A stretch of DNA of 64,000 nucleotides from Scilla litardierei (taxonomy: Eukaryota; Streptophyta; Magnoliopsida; Asparagales; Asparagaceae): assembly GCA_030789695.1 (NCBI GenBank), contig CM061142.1, positions 145,733,637 to 145,797,636 of the forward strand, given 5' to 3'. A program made the position numbers and the translations under genes. Positions 54,307 through 64,000 of the stretch are shown one piece after another (within the stretch, counting starts at the first letter, position 1; the number at the start of each line of letters is the position of its first letter). The notes beneath the pieces were generated by a model. The model was not told the origin of the DNA, made no database searches, and saw nothing but the letters and a program-made list of their open reading frames with translations.

Positions 54307-55471
54307 ATGTCTTCTGTCAATAGGATGGCAGGACGACGTACTACCCGATCGGGGAGCTCAGGAGATGGAGTTCTGGAAGACCAGGGCGGAGAGTTCTGTC
54401 AGTTTCTGGGCGTGATGAGAGAGATGCTGGATGTGCAGCATCAGTTGGTTCAGCAGTCCCAGCGTGCTGCCCAGGCTCCCCCAGTTGCACCACCACCACC
54501 TCTGCCTGCCCCTCAAGCTGCTCCAGGAGTGAAGCAGTTTAATGAGCTTCAGCCGAGGACATTTTCTGGGAAGGAAGGACCCCTAGCTGTTGATGAGTGG
54601 ATCCAGAGCACTGAGGAGAAGTTGGTAGCAGCGAAGATCCTTGATGATACTCGAGTCGAGATAGCAAAGATGTAGCTGATGGAGAATGCTAGGAACTGGT
54701 GGCGCATTGAGGTGAGGCGTCTTGAGAAGCCAATGGAGTGGAAGTCCTTCAGATCGATGTTCAAGGATAAGTACTTCACCAAGTCTGCTAGGAGGGAGCT
54801 GTTGAGCAGGTTTATAGATCTGAAGCAGGGGAATATGACTGTCGAGGAGTATGAAGCAGAGTTTGAGATGCTAAGTCGTTTTGCCCCGCACATGGTAATT
54901 AGGGAGGAGAAGCGAGCTGATCGCTTTCGTCAGGGACTGCATCCGAAGATTCAGGCTTCTATTTATTTGGTGGATTTCACGACTATAAGAGCTGTGCTAG
55001 ATGCTGCGAAGAATCATGAGATTATATCGCGTCTACCTGACCCTTCAGCTGATAGAGGGAAGCATCCTATGGAGCACTACCGGCCACCTGCTAGGCCGAC
55101 GATGAGGCCAGTTCAGACGGTGCCATTCAAGAGGCCTGGAGCACCAGTGCAGAATCAGAACAAGGGTCCATGCCACTTCTGCGGCAAGCCAGGACATGTT
55201 CAGGTCAACTATAGAAGGAAGTTGGGACTGTGCTTGGTTTGTGGAGATGCCTCGCATGCTGCGAAGGATTGTCCGAGAGCCCGTAATGCTATTGTTGGAG
55301 CGCCAGCCCCGCTGCAGATGAGAGCGCCTGCCCCAGTCCAGAGAGGACCTGCTGTTCGTGGACCACCCTTGGTGCCACAGAGGCAGATGTTTCAGCGAGC
55401 AGCGCAACCCCAGAGGTCGGCTTATACCATGACAGCTGTTGAGACTGAGGAGCTGGATGGAGTTATTGCAG
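54307..55471 (+). pseudogene. Chromovirus gag
   Basis: Starts at ATG 54307 or, more likely, ATG 54325 (MAGRRTTRSG). The capsid domain (retrotransposon gag) contains ARNWWRIEVRRLEKPMEWKS and the RFIDLKQGNMTVEEYEAEF motif. Two zinc knuckles follow: the first has lost its last Cys (CHFCGKPGHVQVNY); the second is intact (CLVCGDASHAAKDC). A TAG at 54673-54675 interrupts the frame. The coding exon appears to end at 55471 at a GT donor rather than at the ORF stop 38 nt later. Confidence 0.82.
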
Positions 55472-55584
55472 GTAACTCTTTAATCCTAGTCTTTCATTTC
55501 ATAGTTTAGATCTTATTGTTAGTGTTGCTTGCTCGACTTGTTTGTTAGAGTAGCTTGGTTTGACCGTAGTTCTTTATATCTTAG
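55472..55584 (+). other. Predicted 113-nt intron between gag and protease
   Basis: Donor G|GTAACTC at 55471/55472 and acceptor TATCTTAG at 55584 with T-rich text before it. Removing it changes the frame from 1 (gag) to 3 (protease) and joins a glycine codon within a GVIA-GTILVSSHPALALFDS context, which matches the unbroken gag-protease junction of related elements. Stops are present inside the intron. Confidence 0.7.
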
Positions 55585-58500
55585 GCACCATTCTAGTGTC
55601 CTCTCACCCGGCCTTGGCCTTGTTCGACTCCGGTGCATCCATGTGCATCATATCCCAGAGATTTGTAACAAGTCACTCCATTCCCACCCATACACTCCCT
55701 AAGTGTTGAGACATCACCACATGGAACGGAGTGGTGACAGTGAACTTGGGTTGTCGATCGATTCCATTGGTGGTCAGTGGACACGAGCTTTTCACGGATT
55801 TCATTGTCCATGACCTGCCACATTTCGATGTCATTCTTGGCATCGATTGGTTGGGAGATTTCCATGCCTCGATTGATTGTCATAGCAAGAGGGTGGTATT
55901 CAGGATTCCAGGCCATCCGGAGTTCGAGTTCCGTAGCAGAGATGAGTCGCTTGGGCCCATCAGATATCGGGCCAAGCCGGAGGTGCCGATTGTTGCAGCT
56001 ATGCAGATGGAGATGGAGATCGAGCGACCAGCAGTCATCAGAGACTTCGACGACGTCTTCCCGGAGGATATCTCAGGTTTTCCACCCGACAGAGCTTTAG
56101 AGTTTGGTATTGATCTTATGCCGGGAGTGCAACCGATATCAAAGGCGCCATACCGTATGGCTCCCGCTGAGCTCGAGGAGCTGCGGAAGTAGTTAGATGA
56201 GTTGCTGCATAAGGGTTTCATCCACCCTAGTGTGTCACCATGGGGTGCACCAGTTTTGCTTGTGAAGAAGAAGGATGGGTCCCGCCGGATGTGCGTGGAC
56301 TATGGAGGGCTGAATGCTGTCACGGTGAAGAATAAGTATCCGCTTCCGCGCATCGACGATATCTTCGACTAGCTTGGAGGTTCGAGAGTTTTCTCGAAGT
56401 TAGACTTGAGGAGCGGATACCACCTAGTGAAGGTGAAGACGGATGATGTTCCGAAGACAACCTTCTGGACAAAGTACAGAAATTATGAGTTTGTGGTCAT
56501 GCCATTTGGCATGACCAATGCGCCAGCTGTGTTCATGAATTTAATGAACTTGATTTTCTATGACTTCCTGGATAAGTTTGTCGTCATCTTCATTGACGAC
56601 ATCCTGATTTATTCGAAGTCTGAGGAGGAGCACAGCTGTCATCTAAGGACAGTGTTGGAGACGCTGAGACGACACAAGCTATATGCCAAGTATAGTAAGT
56701 GCGAGTTCTGGCTGGACAGAGTCGCATTCCTGGGACACGTGGTGTCTGGTGATGGCATATTTGTAGATCCGGAGAAGGTCAGAGCAGTTTGAGATTGGCC
56801 GACTCCGCAGTCAGCGTCAGACATCAGGAGCTTCCTTGGTTTAGCAGGCTATTATCGGCGGTTCATCAAGGATTTCTCGAAGATTACAGAGCCGATGACA
56901 AAGCTGACGAGGAAGGATGTGGAGTTCCTTTGGTCAGAAGCTTGTGAGGAGGCATTCAGTGTCTTGAAGGCGAGATTGACCACAACACCGGTGTTGGCAG
57001 TGCCGAATCGAAGCGGAGGTTTCGAAGTATATTGTGATGCGTCAGGGAAGGGCCTAGGATGCGTCTTGCATCAGCATAGCCACGTGGTCACGTATGCTTC
57101 TCGTCAGTTGAGGACTCATGAGAAGAATTACCCGACGCACGATCTAGAGTTGGCAGCGGTGATTTTTGCACTGAAGATCTGGAGGCACTTCTTGCTAGGT
57201 GAGAGTGTGAAGATTTTCACCGATCACAAGAGCTTGAAGTACATCTTTACGCAGAAGGAGCTCAACATGCGTCAGAGACGATGGTTAGAGCTCATGGCTG
57301 ACTACGAGATAGACTTGCAGTATCATCCGGGGAATGTGAATGTTGTGCCGGATGCTTTGAGTATACTTCCCACTGCTATGATGCATACTGCTGACTGGAG
57401 GATTCAGCAGGAGCTGAGAGAGATGGATTTGGAGGTCGTCCTACCTGGTGTGGTTCTTTCATTCATGAATTTACAGATTCAGTCCACGATCGTGGATCGG
57501 ATCAAGGCAGCACAGGCAGGAGATCCAAAACTGCAGAGGATCTGGAGGCAGGTTGAAGCTGGACTACGGACGGAGTTCGTGATTCATGAGGATGGTTCGC
57601 TGCGGTACGGTAGAAGGCTCTGCATACCTGCATGTGATGTTCGGGAGGAGCGGTTGAGCGAGGCTCATAGCTCGCCATATTTTATACATCCTAGAGGCAC
57701 CAAGATGTATAAGGACCTCCGTCTGAACTATTGGTGGATTGGCATGAAGAGGAGTGTGGCACGGAGAGTTTCCAAGTGTTTGATATGCCAACAGGTGAAG
57801 GCTGAGCACCATCGTGCTGCTGGGTTGCTGCAACCGCTTCCTATCCCGGAGTGGAAGTGGCAACATATTACGATGGATTTCGTAACTGGTTTACCTCGGA
57901 CCCCGAGGCAAAACAAAGCAGTCTGGGTGATCGTAGATCGATTAACTAAGTCTGTGCACTTTATCCCATTCCGAGTGGGCCAGTCTACAGAAGCTTTGGC
58001 GAGGAAATATCTAGAGGTAAAATTTCATTTTTACTTCTCTTTTAATTTCCTCTTTGAGTTAGTTGTGATGTAGACCGTGTACGTGCATGAGATTGTACGC
58101 TTACATGGAGTCCCCGTGAGCATTGTGACTGACAGAGACACGAGGTTCACATCTCAGTTCTGGAGAAGTCTGCAGGAGAATTTGGGTACGAGTCTGAGTT
58201 TCAGCACGGCGTACCACCCGCAGACCGATGGCCAGTCAGAGAGGACTATTCAGATTCTGGAGGATATGCTGCGAGCTTGTACGCTCGATTTGAAGGGATC
58301 GTGGGAGGACCATCTCCACTTGGTAGAGTTTTCATATAACAACAGCTACCGGGCGAGCATTGGCATGGCGCCGTTTGCTGCCTTATATGGGAGAAAATGT
58401 CGATCGCCACTGAGCTGGGATGACATTGGAGATCAGGAGCTGTTGGGTCCAGAGATGATAGTGGACGTTGTGGATGTTGTGAGAGACATCAGGGAGAAGC

Positions 58501-58871
58501 TTAGAGTTGCACAAGATCTCTTCAAGCATTGGGCAGATGCCAAGAGGAGACCCTTGGAGTTTCAGCCTGGAGATCACGTCTTCCTGAAGATTTCTCCGAA
58601 CCGCGGAGTCATTCGTTTCGGGAAGAAGGTAAAGCTGAGTCCAAGATATATTGGGCCATTCGATGTGCTAGAGCGTGTGGGAGCAGTGGCCTACCGCCTT
58701 GCTTTGCCACCGTCTTTGGAGGGAGTTCACGACGTATTCCACGTATCTCAGCTACGTCGGTACGTCAGTGATCCTTCGAACACGGTTGATTTCTCAGAGA
58801 TTACAGTTTGCCCGGACCTGACGTATGACCAGCAACCTGTGCAGATTTTAGACCGTCGAAGAAGCAATTGA
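55585..58871 (+). pseudogene. Chromovirus pol: protease, RT, RNase H, integrase
   Basis: All in frame 3 up to 58073: protease FDSGAS (55627-55644), RT with [20 protein letters not shown] (56298-56357) and the catalytic FIDD (56590-56601), RNase H with YCDASGKGLGC and TDHKSLKYIF, the integrase zinc domain HHCC, MDFVTGLPRT, then after a 57-nt gap [12 protein letters not shown] and [12 protein letters not shown]. Stops at 55706, 56190, 56370 and 56790 are single substitutions. The C-terminal part ([10 protein letters not shown] to RRYVSD) is followed after 58871 by frameshifted chromodomain-like tail text up to 58993. Confidence 0.87.
58017..58073 (+). other. Possible 57-nt intron within integrase
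   Basis: GAG|GTAAAATTT at 58016/58017 and TGATGTAG at 58066-58073 flank a T-rich 57-nt insert that splits integrase between ARKYLE and [17 protein letters not shown]. Its length is a multiple of three, but it carries a stop, so splicing would restore the frame. It is short for a plant intron; a random insertion cannot be excluded. Confidence 0.45.
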
Positions 58872-59033
58872 GGAATAAAGTAGTCGACCTGGTGAGAGTG
58901 ATGTGGCGTCGTGGTCACCTGGAGAGTCCACCTGGGAGCGTGAAGATGATATGAGAGAGCGCTTCCCGCATCTTTTTCTGAGCAGTGCTTGATGTTGATA
59001 CCGAGGATGGAATCATTTCTATGTTGGGGAGGA

Positions 59034-59961
59034 TGTAACTGTCGGTTTTCAATCGTACTTTCTTCATGCATGTGCTTTTGATCGTGCACGTTGTTATCTT
59101 AGACTTGTTTGATTTTTGAACACTTTTGTGTGATATGTCGTTGTGATCGTCTCTGTGAGTATTAAATTGTGGCACTATTTTGGAACGACATTTCTCGGGT
59201 CGTTCTTCCACGATTTGATCATATTTGAAGTGACGTCACGATTTTCAGCTTTGACGTGAGACGTTTCTATTTTTAGTTTCGTCTCTCGACGTCGAAATTT
59301 AGATCCGTCTTCTTAGTCCTCTTTCTTTCGTCGTCCCGAGCATCCCATATTTATTTTACAATTTTTGGACTTCATTTGACCTATTTTCCATTTTGACTAA
59401 GTTTATAATATTTTTAAATCTTACTTTTATAAGTATTTTAATTCTAATAAAATTCCTATTTCCTAATAACTCTACAAAATAATTTTTGACCCAAGTCTTA
59501 GCCTTAGCCGCATCTCCATGCATGAGAGAGGGTGAGGGAGAGTTATTTTAAGCATTTTAATTATTTTAATATTTTAAATAAGTTCCTAAACCCTAGACCT
59601 AGCCCTAACCCCCTCCTCTATTTAAATAAGCCCTAGGTTAAACTATTTTCGCAGCACACAAACCCTAGCCGTCAAAAACCCACCCCAAAGTTTCGCACCC
59701 CCTTCAGCTCGCAGCCGCCCGTGTCCGACCGACGGAATCCCCCACTTTCCCTCGGTCTGACCGAAGCCCCGCTCCGCATCCGCCCCGCTCCGCAGCGTTG
59801 CAAGCTGCAACGTTGCAGCCTGCAGCCGCCCCCGCTACGACCGACAGATCCCTCTGCATCCACCCGCTACGACCGAAGGGATCCCCCGCTCCGCACCCCG
59901 CTCCGCTCCGCTACAGCCCGCAGCGCCCGACCGACGCTCCCGCAGTGGCTGACCGACCCGC
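59034..59961 (+). repeat. Chromovirus 3' LTR, truncated
   Basis: Collinear with 51238-52199. It contains about 18 bp (around GACCCAAGTCTTAGCCTT, near 59488-59505) missing from the 5' LTR and lacks the 56-bp duplication. It stops at CCCGCTC where the next LTR begins. Confidence 0.85.
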
Positions 59962-61576
59962 TCTGTAACGCCCCACTTCCCAAAAGACACAGGAAGCGAG
60001 AGCGTTACACGGTCCGCTTGAACTGGAGCGGTGAAGCTCGAGTCCAATGAGCGTCTGTGATAAAAACACAGGGCAGGTTCTTGCATTTGCATTTCAGAAC
60101 AATCAGAAAAACATTTCATTAAAATAAAAAGGGCACTTCCAGAATTGTTCGTACAAGGAATAAGACAACTGGGCCTCAGCATGGCCAAAAAGAAAACTGC
60201 AACAAGGCACTAGTCTTACTACAAGGTACTAAAGCTACAACTCAAAGTAGGACGGAAAAGGGGCTCTAGTCTTCCGCAGAAAGCGGCTCGGCGTCTACGG
60301 TGAACTCTGGCTCTCTAAGTCAGGTGTAACGAACGGATCCTCTGGGTACTCAAGCTCAGAATCTGACATACATCCACAAACATGAATGTATGTCAGCAAG
60401 GGGTCTGCAAGAAAAGATTAGCAAACCAAGACAAGATATACGACAGATATGAATTTACGAAGCATATAATATTTTAAGGAAATGACTGCAGCAATTTAAC
60501 ATTTAACAATTTTATAGAAACAGAAACGAGCATCCCTAACATGCAGTTCTAGACGGTTGCTAGATTAAAGTTAAGATTTCTCTGAGTTCATTAGCATGAC
60601 AATTTTCCAAGAGACCAAAGTTAGCGTTATAATTTCCATGTCAAGAGTTCACATCTAATCTAGGGTTCTCGCTTTTAGGTCGTGATGAGAAGGTCGTTCC
60701 TCTCACGGGGGCTTACCGTGATTGACGCTAACCCATCACGTGCGGGTGGTGCTCTTGAGGAGAGTACCTTTCATACGCCCAGTGGCCGCTCAACCCTAAC
60801 CCCACCCAAAAGTTTGCCGTAACACGAGCCGGCCTAGTCGACTCACACGACATCACGATATCACGATACCGCCTTCGAGGCGCACGATTTTCACGATGTC
60901 CATTTTTTGTTAGGCATGTCAAGACACACTGAATTTTACTGTTATCATCATTAATACCCACTTGTGACGGTTCTACACAACCAAAGTGGGTTGAACGATT
61001 TTATGGCATTCTCAAAATAATAACGATCACATATTTTCTTTGGACTTGCTACAGAAAACATTTTTTTTCTCTTAATTGTTTTAAATTAAGGTATATCATA
61101 TGATATACCGTTGGATTCCAAATTTTGTCCTGATCATTATGGTGTCGATTTCGTACGTCATTTCACGCCTAGTTTTTGAGTTATACAGCAATACATAATG
61201 ATGGCGCAAAAGTGTCAAAACTTCGGAAAATCATATAAAATCATATACTTGCCTGTTTTTGACGTTCTTGGTGTCGTTGGAAACGTCTCAACGGGTAATA
61301 CGCTACGGTGATGACGGTTCGCTGGTTTGATAAAACACAAAATCAGATTAACCTATTTTCGAATGTAACAAATGATAAACTGATTCCTACGACGTCTAGA
61401 GATCCGTTTTATTAGGTTCTCTATATTACGGTGTGGGTGATAGTGTGTTAATGGGTAGATCTACTAACCGTTGTGCAGCGGTGTGTCGGAACGCAGCGAG
61501 GGTAGTGGCAAGGCGTGCGTCCTCGAAACAGCGACGGCGAGTCTTAGGAATCTGCTGCCGATGGCCGGCAGCTTTG
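59962..61576 (-). mobile_element. Chromovirus-type LTR in minus orientation, truncated
   Basis: On the minus strand it ends GGGAAGTGGGGCGTTACA at 59962, the same end signature as the LTR at 51238-54199. It also has a homologous hairpin (60363-60396) and an acidic peptide frame. Its U3 start is lost at the junction with the Athila LTR fragment. There is no coding region. Confidence 0.6.
60363..60396 (-). other. LTR hairpin, covarying counterpart of 53724-53764
   Basis: CTGACATACAT / ATGTATGTCAG, perfect 11-bp stem with a 12-nt loop. Against CTGACGTACAG / CTGTACGTCAG of the other LTR, two pairs differ on both sides. The minus strand then reads SELEYPEDPFVTPDLESQSS and a stop. Confidence 0.65.
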
Positions 61577-62194
61577 CAGCAAGTGACTCGGTCGAGCAAC
61601 AGGCTGCTCGCTCAGTAGCTCAGGCTGAGTAGAGAAGCTGCTCGAACGAGCACTACAGAAAATGGAACAGATTCAAAGTTGCCTACCCGGGCCGAGTCAT
61701 CACTGCTCGGGGTGAGTAGGCGTCGACTCGGTCAGATGCTCGGTCCGCGTCGTGGACTGCTGTGGATTGATGCTGCTCGACCGAGCAGATGAGCTGCTCG
61801 GTCCGAGTCAACCCGTATCTGGTGCTCTTCTCAAATTGAAGCTGTTCGGTTGAGCAGCTGAGCTGCTCAGACCGAGCATTTTCTGGGAAATTCTATAGAG
61901 AGCTCCTGGGCTGTTTCTCTCTCTCTGCTCTCTCTCTTCTCCTACAATAGCTCCAGAAATGTGGCAAACTCCTTCAGAGCCCTGCCAATGATCTCACGAG
62001 CATGTCGGATGTGTCCATACCCAAGTGGGGGTCCTAAATCGCTCCAAAATCCCTGAACACTCACAAAACACTACGAAACTCGAAAATATCGTCAGAAATG
62101 CAATATCGTAGTAAAATGAGGGATTTGGATGCGAAAATGGCATGAGATGCAATGGAATAATGGTATGAAAATAGTATAAAATAAGGACACATCA
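61577..62194 (-). mobile_element. Athila-type LTR fragment (second family)
   Basis: Nearly the same as 45530-46192, ending ATAAGGACACATCA at 62194, but with a short CT run. The palindromic motifs are kept. The other end is cut. Confidence 0.8.
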
Positions 62195-63165
62195 GATGGC
62201 AGCTTGAGATTCTGTGTGGACTACAGGGCCCTGAATAAGGAGACCGTTGCTGATAAGTTTCTTATCCCGGTGAGTGATGAGCTTCTGGATGAGCTCCACA
62301 GAGCAGCTTGCTTTTCGAAGATCGATCTCAAGTCGGGATATCACCAGATAAGGATGAGGGCGACGGACGTGCCCAAGACTGCTTTCAAAACTCATGAAGG
62401 GCACTATAAGTTCCTTGTCATGCCTTTTGGCCTGACAAATGCCCCGACGACATTTCAGGCACTGATGAACAAGGTGTTTCGACCTTACCACCGGAGATTT
62501 GTGCTGGTATTTTTTGATGACATCCTCGTGTACAGTCATATTGTAGAGGAGCATGTGGGGCACCTGCAAGCAGTGTTGCATGAGTTACAGGAGCAGCAAT
62601 TGTGTGCTAATAGGAAGAAGTGTTTGTTTGGTCAGTCGTAGGTGGAATACTTGGGACACGTTGTGTCATCTGAGGGGGTGGCGGCAGATCGAGCCCAGAT
62701 CGCAGCGATGTTGGATTGGCAGGTACCCACCACATTACGAGGTTTAAGTGGATTCTTGAGCTTGAAGGGATATACAAGAAGTTTGTCCAGGGGTATAGTT
62801 CGATTGCTTGGCCACTCACAGAGCAGCTTAAGAAGGACAGCTTCCACTGTGGCGAGGAGGCCACCGCGGCGTTTAAGGCCTTGAAGCAGGCGATGACGAC
62901 AACACCCGTCTTAGCGCTACCGGATTTCTGCAAGCCATTTGTTATAGACACTGACACATTTGGACATGGTTGGGCGTAGTGTTGATGCAGGATAAGAGGC
63001 CTATTGCATATTTTAGCCAGACTCTGTCAGCATGAGCGAGGCTGAAGTCAGTATACGAGCAGAAGTTGATGGCGATTGTTCTGTCCATACAGAAATGGCG
63101 GCCTTATGTGTTGGGAAGGAGATCCATAGTGAGGACCGACCAACGGAGCCTGAAATATCTACTGG
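62195..63165 (+). pseudogene. Gypsy reverse transcriptase and RNase H fragment
   Basis: Begins [18 protein letters not shown], continues with [15 protein letters not shown] and the catalytic FFDDILVYS, then LGHVVSSEGV and, after a frameshift near 62720, PLTEQLKKD, AFKALKQAM and RTDQRSLKYLL. A TAG at 62639-62641 and later shifts break it. The FFDD box and DELLDELH text differ from the chromovirus upstream, so it belongs to another gypsy element. Cut on the left by an Athila LTR fragment and on the right by an LTR at 63166. Confidence 0.85.
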
Positions 63166-64000
63166 TGTCACGGTTGCTTTTCGATCGTACGCTTTTCGTG
63201 CATGTACTCTTGTTCGTACACGTAATTATTTTGGACCCTTCTTGTATTCGAACCCTATGATATGATATGCCGTTGTGACCCTCTGGAAGAGTATTTATTT
63301 GTGGAATTATTTTGAAACATCATTTCACGGGTCGTTCTCCCACAAAATGACTTTGTATGAAGAGGCGTCGTGATTTTCACTTTGTCGTGAGACCTTTTTA
63401 TTTTTATTTTTGTTTCTCGTCGCCCTATCCGTGATCGATCTCCTTAGTTTTGTTTCTCTCGCTGACACGGATGCCCCGATATTTTTCTCGTAATTATCGG
63501 GTTCCGTTTGACCCAGTTGTGCACTAATTTTTCCCCAATAAATTATATTTAAGCCTAAGTTTAATATGATATATTCTCCGAACTAGGCTCACCCTCTTTT
63601 CCTCTTAACTGAACCCTACCCTCTCACACACACTCTCCCATTTACCCACAAACTACCCAAAATCCCTTGTTGAATAGAAATTGGAGAATCCCTCGTACGT
63701 ATCAAACCCAAAACAGAAATTGACTATTCTCACCTCTATTTCAACCCGTTCCTTATTTTCACTCCCTTCTAACCCCTTAGGTACACCCCCAAATCAAGCC
63801 CTAAATAGAAAAACCCAAGCCTATTAGAACCCGTGAAGCCTAGGGCTTTTCTTCCTCCTTCACGTTTCTTCATCGCGCCTTCTTCTTCTTCTTCTTTTTT
63901 TCCGACGTCGCTCCAACCCCTGCCGTGCCCTAGCCGCCAACATCAAACCCTAGACCCTCCCGACTTCCTCCGACCATCAGAACCCACGGCGGCCTGTTCT
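63166..64000 (+). mobile_element. Start of another chromovirus-type LTR
   Basis: TGTCACGGTTGCTTTTCGAT resembles TGTAACGGTCGGTTTTCGAT at 51238, and the similarity continues in patches (CGTGCATGTACT, GCCGTTGTGA, GGGTCGTTC). It is a diverged member of the same LTR type, running out of the window, inserted in the RNase H part of the preceding pol fragment. Confidence 0.75.

Larger units (their letters stand above)
51238..59961 (+). mobile_element. Chromovirus-type gypsy retrotransposon, 3' LTR truncated
   Basis: 5' LTR from TGTAACGG at 51238 to about 54199, a PBS-like sequence at 54200, gag, gag-pol with two intron-like gaps, PPT (GGGGAGGA) at 59026-59033, and the first 928 bp of the 3' LTR (59034-59961), which is cut by another LTR. 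It lies in the gag of the second Athila-type element. It is likely of the Tekay/del group because of long LTRs and the integrase C-terminus ending ESTWEREDDMRERFPHLF. Several stops and frameshifts show it is dead. Confidence 0.85.

Noticed and set aside
59962..61576. Independent host gene with splice signals
   Set aside because: Its end sequence, hairpin and acidic frame all match chromovirus-type LTR structure in reverse orientation.

Overview
This is a repeat-dense nuclear segment of a plant genome. The evidence is the primer-binding site for tRNA-Asp, the retroelement lineages (Athila-type and chromovirus gypsy, several copia types, an L1-type LINE, a Helitron-like end) and one exon fragment resembling the plant protein CHUP1. 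I see no intact host gene, tRNA, rRNA or CRISPR array. Nearly all long reading frames belong to transposable elements or are shadows of them.

Layout. Positions 1-13107 hold minus-strand copia LTR remnants. One of these LTRs (3238-10401) was split by a complete but mutated LINE (4725-10351), which has a perfect 14-bp target duplication and a poly-A tail. Positions 13108-28598 hold the 5' part of a plus-strand copia element. Its 5' LTR was split by a young minus-strand Athila-type element (13971-25946) that has both LTRs, PBS and PPT, a 924-aa gag-protease ORF and a 722- to 745-aa ATHILA ORF-1-like ORF, but no reverse transcriptase or integrase. Positions 28599 to about 45100 look like a Helitron-like unit (3' end at 28599, minus strand) with a 77-bp satellite, a TA tract, a large foldback and gene-like exon fragments on the plus strand. 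It is split by a very young copia element (37240-44550) with near-identical LTRs and a perfect 5-bp target duplication. Positions 45180-51237 hold a second, older Athila-type element, also without pol. Its gag is cut by a chromovirus (51238-59961) whose gag-pol contains two intron-like interruptions. Positions 59962-64000 are a patchwork: a minus-strand chromovirus-type LTR, an Athila LTR fragment, a gypsy RT fragment, and the start of another chromovirus-type LTR that runs off the window.

The most notable signal is recurrent RNA-type structure inside the LTRs and leaders. The young Athila LTR carries five hairpins that share an invariant 14-nt loop while their stems differ in sequence but stay paired. 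A short hairpin just downstream of gag-protease is kept in both Athila families with two compensatory base-pair changes. A hairpin in two divergent chromovirus-type LTRs is also kept with compensatory changes. Dense arrays of CTCGGCCGAG-type palindromes mark both Athila families.

Functionally, the intact-looking products are gag-protease and an ORF-1 protein from a pol-less element, which would need reverse transcriptase and integrase from a partner, and a copia gag followed by a pol with one frameshift. The remaining coding regions are degraded.
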